Positions 16,851 through 23,901 of a stretch of DNA of 64,000 nt are shown here, one piece after another. A program made the position numbers and the translations under genes. The notes under the pieces are model-generated. The model searched no databases. It saw only the letters and a list, made by a program, of their open reading frames with translations, and had not been told where the DNA came from. Origin of the DNA: Pantoea sp. 18069 (lineage in GTDB: Bacteria > Pseudomonadota > Gammaproteobacteria > Burkholderiales > Burkholderiaceae_C); the NCBI RefSeq assembly GCF_902706035.1, contig NZ_CACSJA010000016.1, forward strand, positions 61,419 to 125,418. Reading direction: 5' to 3'. Every line of letters starts with the position of its first letter. Positions within the stretch are counted from its first letter, which is position 1.

Positions 16851-18443
16851 ATGCCCTCCCCCAACTTTTCCTCGGTCCCCGCCACCACGCTGCGTGCCTG
16901 GCTCAACGATGGCGCGGAAATCGCGCTGCTCGACGTGCGCGAAGCCGGCCAGTTCGGCGAGGGCCATCCGTTCTTTGCGATTCCCGCGGCCTATAGCCAG
17001 CTCGAAAACGAGGTGCCGCGCCTGGTGCCGCGGCGCGACACGCGCGTGGTGCTGCTCGATGCCGGCGATGGCGTGGCCGAGCGCGCCGCCGAACGCCTGG
17101 CGGCGCTGAACTATACGCAGCTGCATGTGCTCGAAGGCGGCGCGCCGGCCTGGGCGGCTGCGGGCTATGTGCTGTTCCAGGGCGTGAACCTGCCGTCCAA
17201 GACCTTTGGCGAGCTGGTCGAGCACGCGTTCGACACGCCGCGGCTTTCGGCGCAGGAGCTGCAGCGCCGCCAGCAGGCCGGCGAGCCGCTGGTGCTGCTC
17301 GATGGCCGCACGCTGGGCGAACACCGCAAGATGACCATTCCCGGCGCGACGCCCGTGCCCAACGGCGAGCTCGCGCTGCGCTGGCACGCGCTCGCGCCCG
17401 ATCCGCGCACGCCCATCGTCGTGCATTGCGCGGGCCGCACGCGCAGCATCATTGGCGCGCAAATCCTGCGCAGCCTGGGCATTCCCAACCCCGTGATCGC
17501 GCTCGAGAACGGCACCCAGGGCTGGGCGCTCGCAGGCCTGCAGCTCGAACATGGCAGCACGCGCCGTGACCCGACGCCCGGCAACGCGCGCCCGCAGGAC
17601 CAGGCAGCCGCGGCCGCGCTGGCCGCCGAACTGGGCGTGCCGCAACTGAACGCCGCCCAGGCCCAGGCCTGGATAGACGAGCGCACGCGCACCACCTATG
17701 TGCTCGACGTGCGCAGCGCCGAGGAATTCGCCGCCGGCACGCTCAGCGGTGCGCGCCATGCGCCGGGCGGCCAGTTGCTGCAGGCCACCGACCAGAGCAT
17801 CGCCGTGCGCCACAGCCGCGTGCTGCTGCTCGATGACGAAGCCGTCCGCGCGCCGGTCGTCGCCAGCTGGCTGTGGCGCCTGGGCTACGAGACGGCAACG
17901 GTCCAGGGCGGTATCCATGCGCCGCTGCGCCTGCCGGCCGAACCCGTCGCCGCGTCCGGCGCGGCACCACTCGCGGTGCAGGACCTGGCCGCCTGGGTCG
18001 AGCGCCATGCGCCCTTGCTGGTCGATATCCAGCCTTCGCTGTCCTACCGCCAGCGCCACGCCGCGGGCGCGCTCTGGTCCCTGCGCTCGCGCCTGGCCGC
18101 GCAGGTGCAGGCCGCGGCGCGCGCCGACCAGGCCGTGCTGCTGCTCGCGCCCGACGCCGCCACCGCCGCGCTTGCGCTGGCCGAACTGCCGGACCGCTCT
18201 GCGGGCACGCTGCAATGGGCGCTCGCCGCCGACTGGCAAGCCGCGGGCCTGCCGCTCGAAACCACGCCCCACAGCCCGGCAGACAGCGAGGCCATCGACT
18301 ACCTGTTCTTTGTGCACGACCGCCACGACGGCAACCTCGACGCCGCGCGCCGCTACCTGGCCTGGGAAACCGGGCTGATCGCCCAATGCGCGCCCGATGA
18401 ACTCGCGGCGTTCCGCCTGCCTGCGGCCGTAGCGCATGCGTGA
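16851..18443 (+). CDS. Quadruple-rhodanese sulfurtransferase-like protein
   Basis: 530 residues in four tandem rhodanese-like units of about 125 residues. Only the second has the active-site loop: Cys193 in VHCAGRTRSIIGAQ, after LLDGRTLGEHRKMTIPGA. In units 1, 3 and 4 the equivalent loops read VLLLDAGDGVAERA, VLLLDDEAVRAP and VLLLAPDAATAA and lack Cys. Rhodaneses carry sulfane sulfur as a Cys persulfide. No signal peptide, so it acts in the cytosol. I chose ATG 16851 over an upstream TTG. It is a paralogue of the C-terminal part of the protein at 23902-26118 and precedes an amino-acid importer, which suggests a role in handling sulfur released from imported thiols. Confidence 0.88.
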   Translation: MPSPNFSSVPATTLRAWLNDGAEIALLDVREAGQFGEGHPFFAIPAAYSQLENEVPRLVPRRDTRVVLLDAGDGVAERAAERLAALNYTQLHVLEGGAPAWAAAGYVLFQGVNLPSKTFGELVEHAFDTPRLSAQELQRRQQAGEPLVLLDGRTLGEHRKMTIPGATPVPNGELALRWHALAPDPRTPIVVHCAGRTRSIIGAQILRSLGIPNPVIALENGTQGWALAGLQLEHGSTRRDPTPGNARPQDQAAAAALAAELGVPQLNAAQAQAWIDERTRTTYVLDVRSAEEFAAGTLSGARHAPGGQLLQATDQSIAVRHSRVLLLDDEAVRAPVVASWLWRLGYETATVQGGIHAPLRLPAEPVAASGAAPLAVQDLAAWVERHAPLLVDIQPSLSYRQRHAAGALWSLRSRLAAQVQAAARADQAVLLLAPDAATAALALAELPDRSAGTLQWALAADWQAAGLPLETTPHSPADSEAIDYLFFVHDRHDGNLDAARRYLAWETGLIAQCAPDELAAFRLPAAVAHA

Positions 18444-18456
18444 GCTGTTTGACTTG

Positions 18457-18578
18457 GAGCGGCTGAGACGACCCAGCAAATCGTAGATTTGCGGTTGAGA
18501 CTAGGCGCCGGGCCGCAGACAGTGCAAGTAGCACGGCAAGGCCCAGCAACGACGTCTCAAGGGTCGTATCAGCCACTC
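18457..18578 (+). other. Highly structured 120-nt element, candidate RNA of unknown class
   Basis: Nested complementary segments predict one branched fold: P1 18457-18474 with 18561-18578 (two mismatches in 18), P2 GCAAATC/GATTTGC at 18476-18482 and 18486-18492 with a three-base loop, P3 TTGAGAC/GTCTCAA at 18495-18501 and 18554-18560, P4 GGGCC/GGCCC at 18510-18514 and 18540-18544, and P5 GTGC/GCAC at 18522-18525 and 18531-18534. It starts 13 bases after the rhodanese stop and ends 105 bases before the importer's first gene. It could be a leader RNA, a processed intercistronic RNA or a palindromic mobile repeat. I recognise no known riboswitch class. Confidence 0.5.
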
Positions 18579-18683
18579 CTCTTAGCGCGCTGCGCGCATA
18601 TCGTTCATCGATAAGCTTTGTTGTCGCATTCGCATGGCTGCCAGAAGATAAGCGCCTATCTGCACTATCTTCCGCCGACCACC

Positions 18684-19529
18684 ATGCACCCTACCCTTGC
18701 CCCCTCCATCGTCCGCTCGCTGACCGGCGTGGCCGCCGCCCTCACTTTGCTCGCCGGCACGGCCCATGCCGACGCCACGCTCGACAAGATCAAGCAGCGC
18801 GGCAAGGTCACTATCGGTGTGCTGGTCAACGGCGGCCCGTTCGGCTCCATCGATCCCGCGACCCAGCAGCTCGTGGGCTGGAACCCCGAACTCGCGCGCG
18901 CCGTGGCCAAGGGCCTGGGTGTCGAAGCCGACCTGGTACAGGTGCAGACCGCGACGCGCGTGCAATTCCTGCAGGCCGGCAAGGTCGATCTGCTGATCGC
19001 CTCGATGGAGCTCAACCCCGACCGCGCCGAAATCCTGGGCTATGCGCCCACGCCGTTCTACCGTGTCGGCGGCGCCGCCGCGGTGCGCAAGGACAGCGGC
19101 ATCACCCAATGGGCCGACCTGCGCGGCAAGCCGGTCTGCGTATCGCAGGGCAGCAGCTACGCCAAGCCGCTGACCACCGAATACGGCGCGCAGGTCCAGG
19201 GCTACAAGAGCTCGTCCGATTCGCTGCTGGCGCTGCGCGGCGGCAACTGCGTGGCCGCCGTGCATGACAGCACGCTGATCCACCCGCTGCTGCGCAGCAA
19301 CGCCGAATGGACGCAGTACGCCGCGCCCATCACGTCCGAAATCCTGCCCGCGCCATCGGTGGTCTGGACCCGCAAGGGCGAGGCCGACACCATCGCCGCA
19401 GTCGACAAGGTGGTGCAGGAATGGCACAGCAGCGGCTGGCTGATCGCGACCGAAAAGCGCGTAGGCATTTCCCCGGCCAACCCCTTCCTGGTCGAGCAGC
19501 AGGCCCAGCTCAAAACCGCCTCGCGCTAA
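18684..19529 (+). CDS. Polar amino-acid ABC transporter substrate-binding protein
   Basis: 281 residues. A Sec signal peptide (LTGVAAALTLLAGTAHA) is followed by a family 3 solute-binding fold: LDKIKQRGKVTIGVLVNGGP, VGWNPELARAVAKGLG, and the hinge region RVQFLQAGKVDLLIASM. Members bind amino acids in the periplasm, including cystine. ATG 18684 places the signal peptide correctly. It heads a four-gene importer (18684-21940) whose last gene is followed at 20 bases by a thiol-dioxygenase-like gene, so a sulfur amino acid is the best guess for the ligand, by context only. Confidence 0.92.
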   Translation: MHPTLAPSIVRSLTGVAAALTLLAGTAHADATLDKIKQRGKVTIGVLVNGGPFGSIDPATQQLVGWNPELARAVAKGLGVEADLVQVQTATRVQFLQAGKVDLLIASMELNPDRAEILGYAPTPFYRVGGAAAVRKDSGITQWADLRGKPVCVSQGSSYAKPLTTEYGAQVQGYKSSSDSLLALRGGNCVAAVHDSTLIHPLLRSNAEWTQYAAPITSEILPAPSVVWTRKGEADTIAAVDKVVQEWHSSGWLIATEKRVGISPANPFLVEQQAQLKTASR

Positions 19530-19538
19530 AGCCTGGCC

Positions 19539-20288
19539 ATGAGCGATAGCCTGACGGTTCAGGGCGTGCAGGCGCTCAAGGCCCTGGGACTGAACTATTC
19601 CTTCGTGCTCGACGACATGGAGCGCCAGGCGTTCGTGCGCGGCCTGGGCGTGTCGCTGCAACTGTGCCTGCTGACCATTCCCGGCAGCCTGGCGGTGGGC
19701 ATACTGCTCGCCGCGCTGCTGACGTCGGGCCGCGCCTGGCTGGCCAGCCCCGCGCGCGCCTTTGTCGAAGTCACGCGCAACACGCCCACGCTGGTGCAGC
19801 TGTACTGCGCCTTCCTGGTGCTCAACATGCTGATCACGCAGCAGCTGCGCGACTGGGGCGCGGGCCCCAACCCGCTGACACCGTTCATCTGGGTGGTGAT
19901 CGTGGTGTCGCTGCACAAGGGCGTGTTCCATGCCGAGGCGCTGCGCGCGGGCATAGAGAGCGTGCCCACGATCACGCTCGAAGCCGCGCGTTCGCTGGGC
20001 TTTTCGCGCCACCAGCTGCTGGTGCGCGTGCAGCTGCCGCTGGCGGTGCGCTTTGCGCTGCCGTCGCTGGTCAACAACCTCGTCGACCTGGTGAAGATGA
20101 CCGCCGTGGCTTCGGCAATCGCCGTCGGCGACGTGACCTATCAATCGATCATGATCTGGACGCAGCGCGACAATGTGCTCGAGTTGCTGCTGCTGATACT
20201 GCTGTGGTTCGGCCTGCTGACCTGGCTGGTGAGCCTTGCGGGCCGCTGGCTCGAACAACGACTGAGGATGCCTGGCTATGGCCAATGA
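19539..20288 (+). CDS. Amino-acid ABC transporter permease 1
   Basis: 249 residues of the HisM/GlnP type. It has several membrane segments (SLQLCLLTIPGSLAVGILLA; FIWVVIVVSLHKGVFHAEAL) and the EVTRNTPTLVQLY stretch characteristic of polar amino-acid permeases, then the cytoplasmic EAA-like loop ITLEAARSLGFSRHQLLVRV that contacts the ATPase. It forms a heterodimeric inner-membrane channel with the next gene product. It lies nine bases after the binding-protein gene and overlaps the next by 11 bases. Confidence 0.92.
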   Translation: MSDSLTVQGVQALKALGLNYSFVLDDMERQAFVRGLGVSLQLCLLTIPGSLAVGILLAALLTSGRAWLASPARAFVEVTRNTPTLVQLYCAFLVLNMLITQQLRDWGAGPNPLTPFIWVVIVVSLHKGVFHAEALRAGIESVPTITLEAARSLGFSRHQLLVRVQLPLAVRFALPSLVNNLVDLVKMTAVASAIAVGDVTYQSIMIWTQRDNVLELLLLILLWFGLLTWLVSLAGRWLEQRLRMPGYGQ

Positions 20289-21096
20289 CGCCACCCTGTT
20301 GCGCCCCGCGGCGCCGGCACTGCCCTCCGCCCTCGCCCGCCATGCGCGCAATCCCTGGCTGCTCGCCGGCCTGGCGCTGCTCGCGCTGCTGACGTTCTGG
20401 CGCGCCACGGACACGACGCCGATCGCCGTCGCGCTGCTGTGGACATGGTTGCCGTCGCTGCTGCGCGGCCTCTGGGTCAACATCGAGATCAGCGTGCTGG
20501 CCGTGGCGCTGGGCACGGCCGTGGGCCTGGTGATAGGCACGCTGCTGCTGTCGCCGTCGGCCATCGTGCGCCGCGTCGCGCGCGTCTATGTGCAGGCCTT
20601 TCGCAACGCGCCGGTGCTGGTGCTGATCTACTTCACCACCTATGTGTTTCCGTTCGAAGTGCATATCGTGCAGTGGAGCTTTCCCTTTCCCGACTGGCTC
20701 AAGGTGGTGCTGGGCCTGGCGCTGCCGACCAGCGCCAACGTCGCCGAAATCTTTCGCGGCGCGATCCAGTCGATTCCCAGCGCCCAGTGGGAAGCCGCGC
20801 AGTCGCTGGCCTTCAAGCGCAGCGAGATCTTTCGCCTGATCGTGCTGCCCCAGTGCCTGCGGCGCATGCTGCCGCCGTGGATGAACCTCTACGCGAGCAT
20901 CACCATGAGCACTTCGCTGGCCTCGCTGGTGGGCGTGCACGACGTCGTCGACATGGCGCAGATCGCCAGCAACACCGTGGTGCGCACCGACTTCACCATC
21001 CTCGTCTACTTCACGCTGCTGGCGCTGTTCTTCGCCTACTGCTATCCGATTGCCCGCGCCACCCGCGCCCTGGAGCGACGCCATGAACGCCACTGA
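20278..21096 (+). CDS. Amino-acid ABC transporter permease 2
   Basis: 272 residues of the same family as the preceding gene. Membrane segments include WLLAGLALLALLTFW and WVNIEISVLAVALGTAVGLV; the family stretch reads QAFRNAPVLVLIYFTTYVF and the EAA-like loop QWEAAQSLAFKRSEIFRLIV. It pairs with permease 1 in the inner membrane. The first 11 bases overlap permease 1 and the last 14 overlap the ATPase gene, so the importer is translated as a coupled unit. Confidence 0.92.
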   Translation: MANDATLLRPAAPALPSALARHARNPWLLAGLALLALLTFWRATDTTPIAVALLWTWLPSLLRGLWVNIEISVLAVALGTAVGLVIGTLLLSPSAIVRRVARVYVQAFRNAPVLVLIYFTTYVFPFEVHIVQWSFPFPDWLKVVLGLALPTSANVAEIFRGAIQSIPSAQWEAAQSLAFKRSEIFRLIVLPQCLRRMLPPWMNLYASITMSTSLASLVGVHDVVDMAQIASNTVVRTDFTILVYFTLLALFFAYCYPIARATRALERRHERH

Positions 21097-21940
21097 ATCC
21101 TTTCTCTCCACGCCCGCGGCCAACGATCTCGAGGTGCCGCTGGTGCAACTCCGGGACGTGCACCTGTCCTTTGGCGACAACCAGGTGCTCAAGGGCATCA
21201 ACGTCGAAGTGCGGCGCGGCCAGGCGGTGTCCATCATCGGGCCCTCGGGCTCGGGCAAGTCGACCATCCTGCGCTGCATCACCGGCCTGCTGCGGCCGCA
21301 AAGCGGCCAGATCACCGTGGGCGACACGCGCGTCGACGCGCTGCGCACCGAGGCCGAGCTGATCGCCCTGCGCAAGCGCGTGGGCTTCGTGTTCCAGCAG
21401 TACAACCTGTTCCCCCACCTCACGGTGCTGCAGAACCTGGTGATCGCGCCCACGCGCGTGGTCGGGCGCAGCCGCGCCGTCGCCGAGCGCGACGCGCGCG
21501 CGCTGCTGGGCAAAGTGCGCCTGGCCCACAAGGCCGACGCCTACCCCGGCGAGCTGTCGGGCGGCCAGCAGCAGCGCGTGGCGATTGCGCGCGCACTGGC
21601 CATGCAGCCCGAGCTGATCCTGTTCGACGAAGTCACTTCGGCGCTGGACCCCGAGACCGTGGGCGAAGTGCTCACGGTGATACGCGACCTGGTCACGGAA
21701 GGCATGACCTGCGTGCTGGTCACGCACGAAATGCGCTTTGCCGAGGAGATCAGCGACCAGGTCTATTTCACCGAAGCCGGCAACATTGTCGAGCATGGCC
21801 CCGTGGCCCAGATCTTCGGCGCGCCGCGCAGCGAGCGCACGCGCCAGTTCCTGCAGCGCGCGCTCGGCGATGGCCCGCGCACGCGCCCCGCGCCGCCCAC
21901 CGAGCCCCTGCGCTTCAACCAATTGCGTTTCGCCCTGTAG
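21083..21940 (+). CDS. Amino-acid ABC transporter ATP-binding protein
   Basis: 285 residues. Walker [11 protein letters not shown]-loop [12 protein letters not shown], signature [15 protein letters not shown], Walker [16 protein letters not shown] and H-loop VTHEM are all intact. It powers the importer of 18684-21096 from the cytosolic face. ATG 21083 has a GGAGCG ribosome-binding site inside the permease gene; an upstream in-frame ATG at 21050 has no such site. The C-terminus has a Pro/Arg-rich tail of about 25 residues after the normal domain end. Confidence 0.93.
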   Translation: MNATESFLSTPAANDLEVPLVQLRDVHLSFGDNQVLKGINVEVRRGQAVSIIGPSGSGKSTILRCITGLLRPQSGQITVGDTRVDALRTEAELIALRKRVGFVFQQYNLFPHLTVLQNLVIAPTRVVGRSRAVAERDARALLGKVRLAHKADAYPGELSGGQQQRVAIARALAMQPELILFDEVTSALDPETVGEVLTVIRDLVTEGMTCVLVTHEMRFAEEISDQVYFTEAGNIVEHGPVAQIFGAPRSERTRQFLQRALGDGPRTRPAPPTEPLRFNQLRFAL

Positions 21941-21960
21941 TTCATTTCAAGAGGCCCACC

Positions 21961-22581
21961 ATGACCACCACCTCCCTGTCCGAACAACGCCGCGCCGCGG
22001 TAGCCGCCACCCTCGCCGAGGTGCGCCAGCTGGTCGCCGAAGGCGCACCCGACCGCGCCGCGCTCGCCGCCATCACCGCGCGGCTCGAAGCGCTGGCCGC
22101 GCAGCGCGAACTATTCACGCGCGCCGACTTTCCGCCGCCAGACAGCGGCCAGGGCGTGGGCGCCTCGACGCGCTACCGCCTCAACGCCGAAGACGGCGAC
22201 GAAGGCCTGGCGCTGTACCTGAACTCCATCCTGCCGGGCAAGACCACGCAGCCGCACAACCACACCACCTGGGCGGTGATCGTCGCCGTCGAAGGCCAGG
22301 AAGTGAACCGCCTTTACGACCGCACCGACGACCGCAGCAACCCCGCGCAGGCGCAGATCCATCTCGCGCGCGAGTTCACGGTGCAGCCCGGCGCATCCAT
22401 CGCTTTCCTGCCCGACGACGTGCACAGCATCCATGTGGTGGGCGAGTCGCCGACGCTGCACTTTCACCTCTACGGCAAGCCGCTTGAACGCCTGACCGGG
22501 CGCATAGGCATAGACGCCGAGACCGGCGCGATCACCAACTACAACGCCACCCATTTCCTGCCCAGCAAGGTCGCGGCATGA
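21961..22581 (+). CDS. Cysteine dioxygenase-like cupin (thiol dioxygenase family)
   Basis: 206 residues. The cupin core has the three-histidine iron site of thiol dioxygenases: His99 and His101 in LPGKTTQPHNHTTWAVI and His155 in PDDVHSIHVVGE, followed by LHFHLYG. Family enzymes add O2 to a thiol to give a sulfinic acid. The helical N-terminus is conserved with that of the fusion protein at 23902-26118, to which this domain is clearly homologous. No signal peptide. An AGAGG ribosome-binding site precedes the ATG, and the stop overlaps the next start as ATGA. Cysteine, 3-mercaptopropionate or a persulfide are possible substrates. Confidence 0.85.
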   Translation: MTTTSLSEQRRAAVAATLAEVRQLVAEGAPDRAALAAITARLEALAAQRELFTRADFPPPDSGQGVGASTRYRLNAEDGDEGLALYLNSILPGKTTQPHNHTTWAVIVAVEGQEVNRLYDRTDDRSNPAQAQIHLAREFTVQPGASIAFLPDDVHSIHVVGESPTLHFHLYGKPLERLTGRIGIDAETGAITNYNATHFLPSKVAA

Positions 22582-23801
22582 GCACCAACGCCTCTTCCTC
22601 GCGCCTGGGCCGTTCCACCCGCCTGCTGCACGCGGGCGCGCCCGCGCTGCGCGGCGGCTCGGGCCCGGTCAACGTTCCCGTGGTGCGCACCAGCACCGTG
22701 CGCTTCGAGAGCAGCGCCGCCTACGCCGACCACCACCACCGCCGCAGCGCGGGCGAGCGCCTGGCCACCTACGGCCGGCACGGCCTGGACACCCACCGCG
22801 CGCTCGAGGACGCAGTGACCGCGCTCGAAGGCGGCCACCGCGCTTTCCTCACGCCCTCGGGCCTGTCGGCGATCACGCTGGTACTGGTGGCCCTGCTGTC
22901 GCCAGGCGACCACGCGCTGGTCGCCGACAGCGTCTACTCGCCCGTGCGTCGCGTCGACGCCACGCTGCTGCAACGCCTGGGCATCACGCTCGAATACTTC
23001 TCGCCGTCGCAGGACGACCTGGCCAAGAAGATCCGGCCGAACACCAGGCTGGTCTACCTCGAGTCGCCGAGCTCGCTGCTCTACGAAGTGCTGGACCTGC
23101 CCGCGCTCGCGGCCGTGGCGCGCGCCCATGGCATTCCGGTCGCGACCGACAACACCTGGAGCGGCGGCTGGTTCCACCAGCCACTGGCGCTGGGCGCGAA
23201 CATTTCCATTCACGCCGCGACCAAATACATCTCGGGCCACTCGGATGTGATGCAGGGCATCGTCGTCACCGACTCGCCGGCACTGTCCGAGAAGATCGCG
23301 CTCGCGCATGAAGCGCTGGGCCTCACGGTGGGCGCCGACGACGCCTACCTCGCGCTGCGCGGCCTGCGCACGCTGCCCGTGCGGCTGGCCCAGCACCAGC
23401 GCCATGCGACCCAGGTCGCGCAGTGGCTGCAGGACCAGCCCCAGGTCAGCCGCGTGTTCTATCCCGCCCTGCCTTCCGACCCGGGCCATGCGCTGTGGAA
23501 ACGCGACTTCAGCGGCGCGAACGGCCTGGTGTCGTTTGCGTTCGAGGAAGGCGTGGATGCGCGCGCGGGCGAGCGCTTTATCGACGCGCTGCGCTTCTTC
23601 GGCATAGGCGCGTCCTGGGGCGGCTATGAAAGCCTGGCGCTGGTGGCCTCGCCCGATCGCCTGCGCGAGCACAGTTTCTGGACCAGCACCCAGCCGGTCG
23701 TGCGCCTGCATGTGGGGCTCGAAGAGCCGCAGGATCTGATTGCGGATCTGCAGCAGGCGTTTGAGCAGGTGGCGCAAAGCACAGAACTCGCCACGGCGTA
23801 A
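22578..23801 (+). CDS. metC: Cystathionine beta-lyase-like PLP enzyme
   Basis: 407 residues of the Cys/Met-metabolism PLP family (aspartate aminotransferase fold type I). The PLP lysine is Lys216 in IHAATKYISGHSDVMQG; other landmarks are STVRFESSAAYAD at the N-terminus, LESPSSLLYEV, ATDNTWSGG and SWGGYESL, the last typical of cystathionine beta-lyases. It cleaves a C-S bond of cystathionine, cystine or another cysteine conjugate to give pyruvate, ammonia and a thiol. Genetic coupling to a thiol dioxygenase and an importer points to a catabolic use rather than methionine synthesis; this is inference, and the symbol reflects family only. Confidence 0.82.
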   Translation: MSTNASSSRLGRSTRLLHAGAPALRGGSGPVNVPVVRTSTVRFESSAAYADHHHRRSAGERLATYGRHGLDTHRALEDAVTALEGGHRAFLTPSGLSAITLVLVALLSPGDHALVADSVYSPVRRVDATLLQRLGITLEYFSPSQDDLAKKIRPNTRLVYLESPSSLLYEVLDLPALAAVARAHGIPVATDNTWSGGWFHQPLALGANISIHAATKYISGHSDVMQGIVVTDSPALSEKIALAHEALGLTVGADDAYLALRGLRTLPVRLAQHQRHATQVAQWLQDQPQVSRVFYPALPSDPGHALWKRDFSGANGLVSFAFEEGVDARAGERFIDALRFFGIGASWGGYESLALVASPDRLREHSFWTSTQPVVRLHVGLEEPQDLIADLQQAFEQVAQSTELATA

Positions 23802-23813
23802 GCCCCGCCCCCC

Positions 23814-23849
23814 AACAACAACGGCGCCCCAAGGCGCCGTTGTTGTTTT
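23814..23849. terminator. Rho-independent terminator between convergent genes
   Basis: AACAACAACGGCGCC (23814-23828) and GGCGCCGTTGTTGTT (23833-23847) form a perfect 15-base stem with a CCAA loop, followed by T residues on the plus strand. On the minus strand the same hairpin could serve the convergent fusion gene, which ends 53 bases away. Confidence 0.9.
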
Positions 23850-23901
23850 GCCATCCCGCGGCGGCCTCCCCAGGCCGCCGCGGCCCCCCTTGCGTCCCCA
23901 A

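Noticed and set aside
17743..18576. Minus-strand frame starting MADTTLETSLLGLAVLLAL
   Set aside because: Its hydrophobic start comes from the structured element at 18457-18578 and the rest is antisense to the rhodanese gene; no homologous protein is recognised.
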